A DNA stretch of 64,000 nt from VFKU01 sp964620045 (GTDB taxonomy: Bacteria > Hydrogenedentota > Hydrogenedentia > Hydrogenedentales > GCA-2746185), in the NCBI GenBank assembly GCA_964620045.1, contig CAZUJL010000004.1:62001-126000 (forward strand). Reading direction: 5' to 3'. Under the pieces are notes generated by a model. The model saw only the letters and a list, made by a program, of their open reading frames with translations. It did no database searches and was not told the DNA's origin. Position numbers and translations under genes: made by a program. Shown in pieces: positions 10,521 to 18,721 of the stretch. The first letter of the stretch is position 1. Each line of letters opens with the position of its first letter.

Positions 10521-11204
10521 ATGGAAATGTATCGTTTCGCGATCCAGCACGACTGGCCCGTGCTGTTGCCAATCGTGTTGTGCTCGATTCTGGCCATCGG
10601 CGTGACGCTCGAGCGGCTCTGGTACTACAAATCGAACAGCCGCGGCGTGCGCAAGTTCCTGGACCAGTTTGAAAAACAGTTGCTGCGCGCGACGCCGGCG
10701 GAAGCCAAGCACTGGGTGGACACGAAGGACGGCATCGTGCCGCATATCGCGTCCGAAGGCCTGCGCATCGTTCATGAGTACCCGGACCGCTTCGAGACGC
10801 TGTACGAGGTGGCCTCTTCCCTCGCGGCGCGGCAGCTTACGCGCGGGCTGGTGATCCTGGGCACGATCGCGACGGTGAGCCCGTACCTCGGCCTGTTCGG
10901 CACGGTCGTGCGCATCCTGTTGACCTTCGGCGAACTGGCGAATGCGCAGGGCGGCGGCGGGGACTCGGCCTCGATCATGTTCGGCATCGGCTCGGCGCTG
11001 ATCGCGACGGCCTTTGGTCTCGCGGTGGCCATTTTCTCGGTGGCGATGAACAACTACCTGCAGTCGCAGGCGGAAGGCTTCATGAAGGATTTCGAGCTCG
11101 TGAAGCTGCTGTGCCTGAGCTCGCGGCCTTCTCACCATGCGTCTCCCGCGCCGACGCAGCAGCGGATGCCGATTTCACGCGCGGACGTCGAGCGCCGGGG
11201 CTGA
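10521..11204 (+). CDS. MotA/TolQ/ExbB-type proton channel protein
   Basis: A 227-residue inner-membrane protein of the ExbB/TolQ family. It has an N-terminal helix (LLPIVLCSILAIGVTLERLW, about 13-32), a cytoplasmic domain, then two helices: about 110-135 with the Gly-rich TVSPYLGLFGTVVRIL, and about 153-180. With ExbD it forms the proton-driven motor that energises an envelope partner. The GLFGTV segment is the family hallmark. It is the first gene of an exbB-exbD-exbD operon; the stop TGA is one base from the next ATG. No tonB-like gene follows. Confidence 0.92.
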   Translation: MEMYRFAIQHDWPVLLPIVLCSILAIGVTLERLWYYKSNSRGVRKFLDQFEKQLLRATPAEAKHWVDTKDGIVPHIASEGLRIVHEYPDRFETLYEVASSLAARQLTRGLVILGTIATVSPYLGLFGTVVRILLTFGELANAQGGGGDSASIMFGIGSALIATAFGLAVAIFSVAMNNYLQSQAEGFMKDFELVKLLCLSSRPSHHASPAPTQQRMPISRADVERRG

Positions 11205-11205
11205 C

Positions 11206-11634
11206 ATGGCCGCGGGCGTCGGACGCAACAAGACCTTTGGCGACATCAACATCACGCCGCTGACGGACGTGTTCCTGGTGCTGCTGGTGGTGGTGATCAT
11301 CGCCGCGCCGGCGCTGTCGAAGGTGCACGGCAGCATCATCACGCCGGAAGTGAACAAGGCCGTCACGCTGAAGAACACGTGGCTGGTGGCGGATGTGGAC
11401 AAGGACGGCGGCGTGTTCATCGACGGCGCGAAGGTCGAGATGCCGCTGCTGCGCGAATACCTCGCGGGGCGCGTGGCCACGCTGCCGGAGAAGAACATCG
11501 TCGTGCGCGGGGACCAGAGCACGCAGAGCGGGATCATCCTGAGCGTGCTGCGCACGGCCAAGGAAGCCGGGTTTGAGCAGGGCTTCATCGCAGGACAGGT
11601 GGCGAAGGTATCCGCGAAGCTGGAGCAGCCCTAA
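11206..11634 (+). CDS. ExbD/TolR-type biopolymer transport protein (first copy)
   Basis: 142 residues. After a short cytoplasmic start comes the single transmembrane helix DINITPLTDVFLVLLVVVI, whose aspartate (about residue 21) is the proton-relaying residue of ExbD. A periplasmic alpha/beta domain follows, with VVRGDQSTQSG close to the family consensus. The frame is open to 11137, but the ATG at 11206, one base after the exbB stop, fits both the family N-terminus and translational coupling. It probably forms the motor with the ExbB-like protein. Confidence 0.92.
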   Translation: MAAGVGRNKTFGDINITPLTDVFLVLLVVVIIAAPALSKVHGSIITPEVNKAVTLKNTWLVADVDKDGGVFIDGAKVEMPLLREYLAGRVATLPEKNIVVRGDQSTQSGIILSVLRTAKEAGFEQGFIAGQVAKVSAKLEQP

Positions 11635-11637
11635 GCC

Positions 11638-12069
11638 ATGGCCGCGCACCAGAAAAAAATCATTTCGGAAATCAACATCACGCCGCTGACGGACATCTTC
11701 CTTGTGCTGCTGATCATCATGATGGTGGTCACACCGATGTTGGATTTCACGGGACTGTCGGCGGCGCTGGGATCGTCCGACGCTCCGGCGGCGAAGCCGA
11801 GCGAGGACAAGGCGCTGACGGTGGTGGTGACAACCGAGGGCGCGTATCGCGTGGCGGGTGAGGACGTGGCGGCCGAGGCGCTGGCCGCGAAACTGAAGGC
11901 GGCTGCGCCGAATTACAAGGCCGGCCTGTTGCTCGAAGTGGATCCTACGGCCCCTCTGGAGCGATTGACGCGCGTGATGGATGTCTGCCAGTCTACGGGC
12001 ATTACAGACATCTCCATTCAGGAAACGAAAGCGGCCGCGCCGGAACCAAAAAAGCCGGCGGCGAAGTAA
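11638..12069 (+). CDS. ExbD/TolR-type biopolymer transport protein (second copy)
   Basis: 143 residues, three bases after the first ExbD. The helix EINITPLTDIFLVLLIIMM retains the key aspartate. The periplasmic part is shorter in conserved blocks, with an Ala/Pro/Lys-rich C-terminus. Two different ExbD proteins beside one ExbB is common in planctomycete-like and deltaproteobacterial genomes and suggests a heteromeric stator. A class III cyclase fusion starts 20 bp downstream, on the same strand. Confidence 0.92.
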   Translation: MAAHQKKIISEINITPLTDIFLVLLIIMMVVTPMLDFTGLSAALGSSDAPAAKPSEDKALTVVVTTEGAYRVAGEDVAAEALAAKLKAAAPNYKAGLLLEVDPTAPLERLTRVMDVCQSTGITDISIQETKAAAPEPKKPAAK

Positions 12070-12089
12070 TCCGGCCGCGACAGGCGGCC

Positions 12090-13427
12090 ATGATCGACCC
12101 CAACCAGATCGAAACGCAGTACGCGAAGTCCGGCGACCTCAACATCGCCTATCAACTCTTCGGCGACGGCCCGATCAACATGGTGTATGTCCCGGGGTGG
12201 ACGTCGAACGTCGAGTTCATGTGGACGATTCCCGAGAACCACGAGCTTCTGGACAAGCTTGCGTCGTTCGCTCGCGTGGTGGTGCTCGATCGGCGCGGGA
12301 CTGGCCTCTCGGATCCGTTTGATCGTCCGCCCACGCTCGAAGAACGCATGGACGACGTGCGCGCGGTGATGGACGCCGTCGGCTGGGAGCGCGCCGCGGT
12401 CTTTGGTATCTCCGAGGGCGGGCCGATGTCGATGTTGTTCGCCGCATCCTATCCCGAGCGCACGCAGGCGCTGCTGTTGTACGGCACCTTCGCGCGCTTC
12501 ACGCGCAGCGACGATTTCCATCATGGATATCCGCCCTCGGCCAACGAAGAATGGCTCGCGCTCGTCGAACCGACCTGGGGCACGGGCGCGTTGTCGCGCG
12601 GTTTCGTTCCGTCGAAGACCAACGAGCCGAACTACATCAAGCTGATGGCGCGGTTTGAGCGCATGGCGATGAGCCCCGGTACGGCGGCCAAGCATTTTCG
12701 ATTGCTCACGCAGATGGACGTGCGCCACGTCCTCCCTGCCATCCGGGTGCCAACGCTCGTACTGCATCGCACGAACGATGTGCCGGTGCGGATTGAACAG
12801 GGTCGATATCTTGCAGAGCACATCCCGGGTGCAAAATTCGTCGAGTTGCCCGGTGCGGACCACATTCCGTTCATGGGCGATCAAAATGCCCTGTTGTCCG
12901 AAGTGCGCGAGTTTCTGACCGGGGAACGCGCCGAGGTGAACGTGGATCGCATTCTGACGACGATTCTCTTCTGCGACATTGCCGACTCGACCAAGCGCGC
13001 GGCGGAGGTCGGCGATCACGCGTGGCGCAATCTGCTCGCGCGGTTCTATGCGATCGCCGACGACAAACTGCGCGCGCATCGCGGCCGGAAACTGGACACC
13101 GCGGGCGATGGCCTGTTCGCGGCGTTCGACGGACCGGCGCGTGCCGTGCGGTGTGGACAGGCGCTGTGTGAAGCGCTCACTGCGCTCGGGGTCCAGTTGC
13201 GCGTGGGCGTTCACACGGGCGAATGCGAAGTCCTCGGCGACAAGTACAGCGGCATCGCCGTACACCTCGGCGCGCGGATCGCCTCGGCGGCAGAGCCGGG
13301 TCAGGTGGTCGTTAGCTCGACGGTGAAGGATCTCGTCGTCGGCTCTGGGCTTCACTTCGACGATCTCGGATCGCGCGCGCTCAAGGGCGTGCCGGACGAG
13401 TGGCGCCTGTACCGGACGATCGCGTAA
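12090..13427 (+). CDS. Alpha/beta hydrolase fused to a class III adenylate/guanylate cyclase
   Basis: 445 residues without signal peptide or membrane helix. Residues 1-275 are an alpha/beta hydrolase with nucleophile serine 108 in FGISEGG, an acid in RTNDVPV and histidine in GADHIPF, so the triad looks complete. Residues about 285-445 form a class III cyclase domain: ILFCDIADST has the first metal aspartate, KLDTAGDGLFAAFDGP the second, and RVGVHTGE plus GKYSG-like and VVVSSTV blocks follow. It should make cAMP or cGMP, perhaps controlled by the hydrolase domain as a ligand sensor. Similar fusions exist in actinobacteria and deltaproteobacteria. Confidence 0.92.
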   Translation: MIDPNQIETQYAKSGDLNIAYQLFGDGPINMVYVPGWTSNVEFMWTIPENHELLDKLASFARVVVLDRRGTGLSDPFDRPPTLEERMDDVRAVMDAVGWERAAVFGISEGGPMSMLFAASYPERTQALLLYGTFARFTRSDDFHHGYPPSANEEWLALVEPTWGTGALSRGFVPSKTNEPNYIKLMARFERMAMSPGTAAKHFRLLTQMDVRHVLPAIRVPTLVLHRTNDVPVRIEQGRYLAEHIPGAKFVELPGADHIPFMGDQNALLSEVREFLTGERAEVNVDRILTTILFCDIADSTKRAAEVGDHAWRNLLARFYAIADDKLRAHRGRKLDTAGDGLFAAFDGPARAVRCGQALCEALTALGVQLRVGVHTGECEVLGDKYSGIAVHLGARIASAAEPGQVVVSSTVKDLVVGSGLHFDDLGSRALKGVPDEWRLYRTIA

Positions 13428-13433
13428 ACGCGT

Positions 13434-13817
13434 TCAGTCGATTTTCGTCGCGATCCACCACGTTGTGCCGCCGGAATCCTTGATGCCGCCGCGCTTGTCG
13501 GCGTCACCTTTTTGCGCTGGCTCCTGTACGGACTGTGCGCCAGCGGCGAGCGCGCGCTTGTAGGTCGTGTCGACATCGGGCACGTACACGTGCACATGGC
13601 ATGGCACGGGCGGCCAGCCTTCAGTTGAGTTGCCGAGCATCACGACAGTGTCGTCGATCCGCACCTCGGCGTGGCCGATTCGGCCGCTGGGTTCCACGAA
13701 CCGGCGGATTTCCTTCCCGCCGAGCGCGGTGACCATGAAGTCAATTGTTTTGCCCGCGTCAGGAACGATCAAGTACGGCGCGACAGAGGTGTAGGTTTCG
13801 GGCTTGTACGGCTTCAT
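13434..13817 (-). CDS. VOC-superfamily (glyoxalase/PhnB-like) protein
   Basis: 127 residues with the paired beta-alpha-beta-beta-beta modules of the vicinal-oxygen-chelate fold: YLIVPDAGKTIDFMVTALGG at the start, GHAEVRIDDTVVMLGN, and a second module with HVHVYVPDVDTTYKRALAAG. Length and the DSGGTTWWIAT ending match PhnB/YaeR-like proteins, which are mostly of undefined substrate. Ribosome site gggaga precedes the ATG, and a near-consensus promoter lies 35-62 bp upstream, so it is transcribed on its own although it follows the SGNH gene. Confidence 0.88.
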   Translation of the reverse strand: MKPYKPETYTSVAPYLIVPDAGKTIDFMVTALGGKEIRRFVEPSGRIGHAEVRIDDTVVMLGNSTEGWPPVPCHVHVYVPDVDTTYKRALAAGAQSVQEPAQKGDADKRGGIKDSGGTTWWIATKID

Positions 13818-13851
13818 GGCGGGTTCTCCCGGTTCACGCGATTAACCCTGC

Positions 13852-13879
13852 ATAATAGTTAATGCGCGCGGCGTGTCAA
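13852..13879 (-). promoter_or_regulatory. Sigma-70-type promoter of the VOC gene
   Basis: On the minus strand TTGACA (13879-13874), a 16-bp spacer and TATTAT (13857-13852) form a near-consensus housekeeping promoter. Transcription would start about 28 bases before the ATG at 13817. The -35 hexamer overlaps the last codon of the upstream SGNH gene. Confidence 0.7.
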
Positions 13880-14901
13880 GGTGCTGGTTGAGCCTCATTA
13901 TTCCGGGCGAGTTCGGCGTAGATTCCGTCCGCCATTACCGCGTGCATGCGGGGGCTCCAGTGGGCGTCCCACGGGAGGCGGCGCTCGGCGGGCGGGATGG
14001 CGGAGACTTGGGTGGCGATGTCTATATACCGGGCGCCGATGGCGACGGCGATGCGCTTCACTGGTTCGGCGAGTTGCGGATCTTCGGGGGCGGTGACGGC
14101 GAGCAGGAACACGCCATCCGGCTTTTGTTTACGGAAACGATCGGCGAAGTCGCGCAGCAAGCCTTCGGTGCGCGCCCAGTCCTCATCGGAAATGACTTCT
14201 GCACTTTGCACGTCGACATGGGTCGCGGGTTGCTCATGCGCCTGCATCCGTGCGCTCATGCGTTGGCGCGAGACGGCGGTGAGGTAGAGCGCGAGGCGGT
14301 ATAGGTGCGAATGCGTACGCAGCCATGCCTTGCCCGGCAGGTAGAACAGCCCGCCTTCGCGGAACTGTGTCGCGCCGCTAAGCGCTTCGCGATCGTTGGC
14401 CTGATCGTTGCCGCAATACACGAGCACGATGACGTCCGGCGCGAGTTGTTCGAGATGGTCCGAGACCCAGCGCGTTTCCTGAATCGTTCCCCAGCCGGGC
14501 ATGCCGGCGTTGATGGTTTGGATTGGATGGCCGTCGTCGGCGCAGCGTTTACGCAAGACAGTGTCGAGGCGATTCTCGATGTTGATCGCGTACCCCCACA
14601 CGAAGGAATCGCCGACGAACAGGACCCTACGCTCACCTTCCTTGACGGGCGGAATTTCGGCATCGCGCAGACCGAGTAAGTTCGTACGGACATCCATCGT
14701 AAATCCGTGGCCCAAGAACGTGAATTCCTGATGGAAATTCGGTTTTACCATGCGGCCATAGACAGGGTCCTGCCGATACCACTCGGGAAGTTGTTGCTGT
14801 GGCGCAATGAAGCGCAGCGCACCCTCACACAGCAGAAGCGCGGCGACGCACGCGCCGGCAAACAAGCCGAAATTGACGAAATGGGTCCGTTTCAGCTTCA
14901 T
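13876..14901 (-). CDS. SGNH/GDSL-family esterase, membrane-anchored
   Basis: 341 residues. An N-terminal signal anchor spans about residues 8-30. The SGNH blocks follow: FVGDSFVWGY with the nucleophile serine, a glycine block INAGMPGWG, VYCGNDQAND with the asparagine, and WDAHWSPRMH with the Asp-His pair. The enzyme probably removes acyl (for example acetyl) groups from a carbohydrate outside the cytoplasm. Its ATG overlaps the sialidase stop in ATGA, so it is the last gene of a coupled acylase-sialidase-SGNH operon. A sialate O-acetylesterase role would fit the neighbour, but this is inference. Confidence 0.85.
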   Translation of the reverse strand: MKLKRTHFVNFGLFAGACVAALLLCEGALRFIAPQQQLPEWYRQDPVYGRMVKPNFHQEFTFLGHGFTMDVRTNLLGLRDAEIPPVKEGERRVLFVGDSFVWGYAINIENRLDTVLRKRCADDGHPIQTINAGMPGWGTIQETRWVSDHLEQLAPDVIVLVYCGNDQANDREALSGATQFREGGLFYLPGKAWLRTHSHLYRLALYLTAVSRQRMSARMQAHEQPATHVDVQSAEVISDEDWARTEGLLRDFADRFRKQKPDGVFLLAVTAPEDPQLAEPVKRIAVAIGARYIDIATQVSAIPPAERRLPWDAHWSPRMHAVMADGIYAELARNNEAQPAP

Positions 14902-15989
14902 GGCAGTGCGAATCGCGCGAGTACGATCGCTTCATACGGATTCTCTTCGCCGCGTTCGTACAAGCACGCCGCGCGGCCGTCCGCCAGTTCAGCCAGATCG
15001 GAATAAGCGCTCGGCCCGGCATGCAACACCACGAGCCTTTGCCATGAGTGCGCTTCGTCACGACTGATCTGTACCGTGAGGTTTACACGCGCGCCGGGAT
15101 CCGATGGATTCGCGAACAAAATCGCGTTGCCCACGCGCCGAATGCTGGCCTGGCAAATCGGTTCCGGCAGCGACTCATCGAACTGCTGTCCCGTCCACGT
15201 CTCGCCGCCGTCGCTGCTATACGCGATCTGTCGAAAATGGCGCGCGCGTTCGTAGTTGCGCATGTTCAGCAGCACGCGGCCGTCGCGCAGTTCGACCGCC
15301 TGACATTCGTTCACCTGATGCGCCGGCGTGCGGCCGCCGAGTTGCCACGTGGCGCCGTGGTCGTCGGAATATATCGCGTGCGAATAGTAGTGGTTCGTGT
15401 CGCGCTCGATGTGATCGCATGGAATCAGCAGCCGGCCTGCGTGCGCGCCCTGCTCCAACTGAATTCCCGCGCCGGGACCCGTCGCGTACCAAGTCCAGTC
15501 CGGCCGCTTTACCTCGGCCGTGATTTCGCGCGGCGTGTCCCACGTGCGGCCGTCGTCGCGCGATGACGTGACAAACACGCGGCGCGTATCGGCGCTGGTA
15601 CCCGCGATGATGTCCTTCTCGCGATCCGTGCCGAGGTTGCGCGTCATCAGCAGGAACACTGTACCGGTGGTGCGATCGACGACGGGCGCTGGATTGCCGC
15701 AGGTGTTGGTGGCGTCGTCCCAAATGATTTGCGTGTCGCTCCAGGTGGCGCCCTGATCCTCGGAGCGCTTCAGCAACAGGTCGATGTCGCCCGCATCGCC
15801 GCGGCCGCCCTTGCGGCCTTCGCAGAAGGCGAGCACCGTGCCGGCGGGCGTAACGGCGAGCGCGGGGATCCGATACGTGTGGTAGCCGCCTTCGCCGGCG
15901 ACGAAGACCGGAGCCTGCTCGACGGCGATACTCTGGCCGAGCACACCCCAGAGAAACAGAACCGCGCCTATCGCGTGCCCCGCAATCAC
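14898..15989 (-). CDS. Exo-alpha-sialidase (BNR/Asp-box neuraminidase-like), secreted
   Basis: 363 residues with an N-terminal signal segment (about 1-22). The YRIPAL block carries the first catalytic-site arginine of sialidases. At least four Asp boxes (SxDxGxTW) are visible: SEDQGATW, SRDDGRTW, SDDHGATW and SSDGGETW, as expected for a six-bladed propeller. The enzyme should cleave terminal sialic acid or a related sugar in the periplasm or outside. It overlaps both neighbours by 4 bp (ATGA), indicating translational coupling. Relatives annotated as sialidases sometimes act on other sugars. Confidence 0.9.
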   Translation of the reverse strand: MIAGHAIGAVLFLWGVLGQSIAVEQAPVFVAGEGGYHTYRIPALAVTPAGTVLAFCEGRKGGRGDAGDIDLLLKRSEDQGATWSDTQIIWDDATNTCGNPAPVVDRTTGTVFLLMTRNLGTDREKDIIAGTSADTRRVFVTSSRDDGRTWDTPREITAEVKRPDWTWYATGPGAGIQLEQGAHAGRLLIPCDHIERDTNHYYSHAIYSDDHGATWQLGGRTPAHQVNECQAVELRDGRVLLNMRNYERARHFRQIAYSSDGGETWTGQQFDESLPEPICQASIRRVGNAILFANPSDPGARVNLTVQISRDEAHSWQRLVVLHAGPSAYSDLAELADGRAACLYERGEENPYEAIVLARFALP

Positions 15990-18061
15990 GGGTGATAGCT
16001 ACGCTCGGTGTGCTTACCGATGGCGTCTTCGGTGAACCACACGTCCTTGAACTTACCCTTTGCGAACATCTCGGTCTGGTCGTCGTCGTGCGGCGATTTG
16101 GGATCGGCGCTCTCGCTGTAGGGCAGCACGCTCACGGCGCGCGGCGGTGAGGTGAACTCCACGCCGAACACGTAGCTGTCGCCGCCGAGGGCCTTCATCT
16201 TGCCGTCGGCGTCACGCTGGTAACCAATGACGCGGTAGGCGCCGAAATTGTCGTCGTAGCCGCCGAGCGGAACATCCACATCGCCATGACGCAGGCGATA
16301 GACGTCGCCCCACGACACATCCACCGCGCCGTACTTCTCCACCACGCCCTTGGCGGCTTCGGCAAGCTTTTGTGCGGCCAGTTTCGATTCACCCAGGCCC
16401 TGGGGCGTGTCCATTGGACGCTTGGGGTCCCAGTCCGTTGCGAACAGTTGTTTGGCTTCCGACTGGTACGCATCCCAGAACGCCACGAACAGTACCGAGC
16501 CCTTGCTTGTTATCGAGGCCGTGTTGTCCCAACTTTCCAGAACGGCCACGGCGTCTTTCAACGACTTGTCCTTCTTCGCCGCTGCGATAAGGTCGGGCTT
16601 CACGCGCTCGGCGAGCATCAGCGTCAGGTTCAGCTTATTGGAGAGCATTTCGTCGAAGGTTAGGGAGGTGTCCGAATCGATCAGGCGTAGACCAAGCTGT
16701 GAACGCAGATCGTTTTCATCGGGAAACACATCGGCAGGGAAATTCTTTGCCGGGATCAGCTCGCCGAGGTTCGTGTACCACGGCGCGTTGTTGCTGTTAT
16801 GCACATAGCCGCCCTTGGGATTCGTGAGCTGCGGCAGTTCCGCGGGCGACAGGATATCCGTCCACACATCACCGGAATCGTCGGCCGGAACGATCCCGCT
16901 CCAGTCGCGGCCGGCCGGGCGTTTCGGAAAGCGACCGTTGGAAACGTAGAAACAGTTACCGTCTACATCGGCATAGGCGATGTTGAACATCGAAATGCCC
17001 TGCAAGTTCAGTGTGGCCTTGAACTCATCGAGGTTGCGGGCCTTCGCCATCTGGTTCCACTGCTCGACGGCGCGGTAGGCGTCGAGATTCGGCGACTTCA
17101 GCGCATAGGCCTTCCCGTTGCCCGCGGCGACGATCGGCCCGAGGTGCGATACAAAAAAATTGCGCGTTTGTTCTGTCGTCTTGCCGTCAGCAGTGACCTG
17201 AACCGTGGCCGTGTGCTTGGCGAGTTTGCGCGTGCCGCCGTCGAAGACATAACTCTCCGCGTCATTCGGCGCGAGCGTGAGTTCGAAGATGTCCGTGCTG
17301 TCGTGCGGGTTCACCGTGTGCGACCAGCCGAGTTTTTCGTTGAAGCCAATCTCGATCCCCGGAAGTCCGATAAGCGACGCGCCGTAGCAATTGATCACGC
17401 CCGGTACGGTGATGTGCAGCTCGTGCCACACCTGGCTGCCGAACCACGCGAGGTGCGGATTGCCGACGAGCATCGCGTTGCCGGAGGCGGAGCGCTCCTT
17501 GTTCACCGCGAACATATTCGAGCCGGGCCGTTGGCCGTGCGCGGTTCGGTTTGCCAGCGTGAGTTGATCGCGCTCGAGCGCGAACTCGATATTCACGACG
17601 CGCATCGCGTGCGCGAGCACATCGACACCCGTGACCGGCTCAAAGGCGTCGGCGGGATTGTTGCGCTGCTTCATGTAACGATTGAAGCCGGCGGCATACG
17701 CATCCAAGATCGCGCGCACGGTTTCCGGCGATTGGTCATAGCCCGCTTGCGCGGCATCGTGCACTCCGAGGATCTGTGTCCAGATATCGGTATCGGCGAA
17801 ACCCTTTCCGAAATAGGCCGCCTCGCGCGAGCGCGCTTTCAGATACAGCCGCGCGATCTCCGGACCGTGGTCCTCCGCCGCGACGTATCCATTCGCAAAG
17901 GCCGCCGCTTCCTCCGTCTCCGCAAGAATGTGCGGCACGCCGAACGCATCGCGCCGAATCGTGGCCTGCTTGGCAAGCGCATCGGGATCCGTCGCCGCGA
18001 ACGCTGTGAGTGGCACCGACAGCCAAAGTGTAAAAAACAGGGTGGCTAGTGGTCGGCGCAT
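15986..18061 (-). CDS. Penicillin/acyl-homoserine-lactone acylase family protein (first copy)
   Basis: 691 residues, signal peptide about 1-22. It is an Ntn-hydrolase proenzyme of the S45 family. The nucleophile that becomes the beta-subunit N-terminus is Ser181 in RPGSNMFAV, preceded by the expected glycine, and GNPHLAWFGSQVWHELHI and GFNEKLGWSHTVN are conserved S45 blocks. These enzymes hydrolyse amides of aromatic or fatty acyl groups, including homoserine lactones. A ggaggg site lies seven bases before the ATG. It heads a three-gene coupled operon with sialidase and SGNH esterase. Substrate unknown. Confidence 0.93.
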   Translation of the reverse strand: MRRPLATLFFTLWLSVPLTAFAATDPDALAKQATIRRDAFGVPHILAETEEAAAFANGYVAAEDHGPEIARLYLKARSREAAYFGKGFADTDIWTQILGVHDAAQAGYDQSPETVRAILDAYAAGFNRYMKQRNNPADAFEPVTGVDVLAHAMRVVNIEFALERDQLTLANRTAHGQRPGSNMFAVNKERSASGNAMLVGNPHLAWFGSQVWHELHITVPGVINCYGASLIGLPGIEIGFNEKLGWSHTVNPHDSTDIFELTLAPNDAESYVFDGGTRKLAKHTATVQVTADGKTTEQTRNFFVSHLGPIVAAGNGKAYALKSPNLDAYRAVEQWNQMAKARNLDEFKATLNLQGISMFNIAYADVDGNCFYVSNGRFPKRPAGRDWSGIVPADDSGDVWTDILSPAELPQLTNPKGGYVHNSNNAPWYTNLGELIPAKNFPADVFPDENDLRSQLGLRLIDSDTSLTFDEMLSNKLNLTLMLAERVKPDLIAAAKKDKSLKDAVAVLESWDNTASITSKGSVLFVAFWDAYQSEAKQLFATDWDPKRPMDTPQGLGESKLAAQKLAEAAKGVVEKYGAVDVSWGDVYRLRHGDVDVPLGGYDDNFGAYRVIGYQRDADGKMKALGGDSYVFGVEFTSPPRAVSVLPYSESADPKSPHDDDQTEMFAKGKFKDVWFTEDAIGKHTERSYHP

Positions 18062-18135
18062 GCGAGATCCCTCCGTATTCTTGGTTTATCGACAATAGTA
18101 AAGACTCGCCATCGCGGGTGCACGGTTATAAACCG

Positions 18136-18162
18136 TTGACAGGCAGGAATGGAACGCGTTCC
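18136..18162 (+). promoter_or_regulatory. TTGACA followed by a 12-bp palindrome upstream of the response regulator
   Basis: A TTGACA hexamer (18136-18141) is followed after 9 bp by the perfect palindrome GGAACGCGTTCC (18151-18162), in the divergent gap between the acylase and response-regulator genes. No convincing -10 box stands at the right distance, so operator function is only a possibility. Confidence 0.3.
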
Positions 18163-18283
18163 GGTCCCTTTGTAACACATTGCCGTCATTTAAGTTATGT
18201 ATTCTTGGAGTCCCACAGTTTGCGGGGTATTCGGTTTCGCGGGTACAGTTTCTCCGGGAATTGGGGTTCCGGAGGACACGGAC

Positions 18284-18658
18284 ATGGAACGGATACTGGT
18301 CATCGACGACGACTCGCTCATGGTCGACGTTGTCCGTGAATTGCTCGAACAGGACGGCTACAAGGTGGCCACGGCCACAAGCGGCGAAACAGGCCTGGCG
18401 ATGGTGGGTGAGTTCAAGCCCGATGTCGTCATTACCGACCTGATCATGCCGCACAAAGACGGTGTGTACGTAATTAGCGAAATCCGCGCCCAGTTTCCGA
18501 AGGTCCGCGTAATGGCTATGTCGGGCACGCCGCGCGTCGAAAACATTAGCCGGGCCGTGATGGCCGAGGCGAATCGCGTGCTTGCGAAGCCTTTTGAGCA
18601 GGACGAACTGCTCGACGCGGTGGCCGAACTGATGGAATACACCGCGCCGACGGCCTGA
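18284..18658 (+). CDS. Single-domain response regulator (CheY-like receiver)
   Basis: 124 residues, receiver domain only. The acidic pocket is Asp8-Asp9, phospho-acceptor Asp52 (VITDLIMP), switch Ser80 (MSGTP) and Lys102 (AKPF). There is no output domain, so it signals by protein contact. The frame continues upstream to 18197, but ggagg eight bases before the ATG at 18284 and the family start (ERILVIDDD) fix the beginning. No histidine kinase is in the window. It is divergent from the acylase operon. Confidence 0.93.
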   Translation: MERILVIDDDSLMVDVVRELLEQDGYKVATATSGETGLAMVGEFKPDVVITDLIMPHKDGVYVISEIRAQFPKVRVMAMSGTPRVENISRAVMAEANRVLAKPFEQDELLDAVAELMEYTAPTA

Positions 18659-18721
18659 GTCCGGCACTTCCGCCAGGATTTTCGTGTTATTCTGAGCGCC
18701 CATTCACTTGGAGGCGCTTCC

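Noticed and set aside
10250..10672. Open frame across the repeats and the start of exbB
   Set aside because: It spans non-coding repeats and is out of frame with exbB; no start signal.
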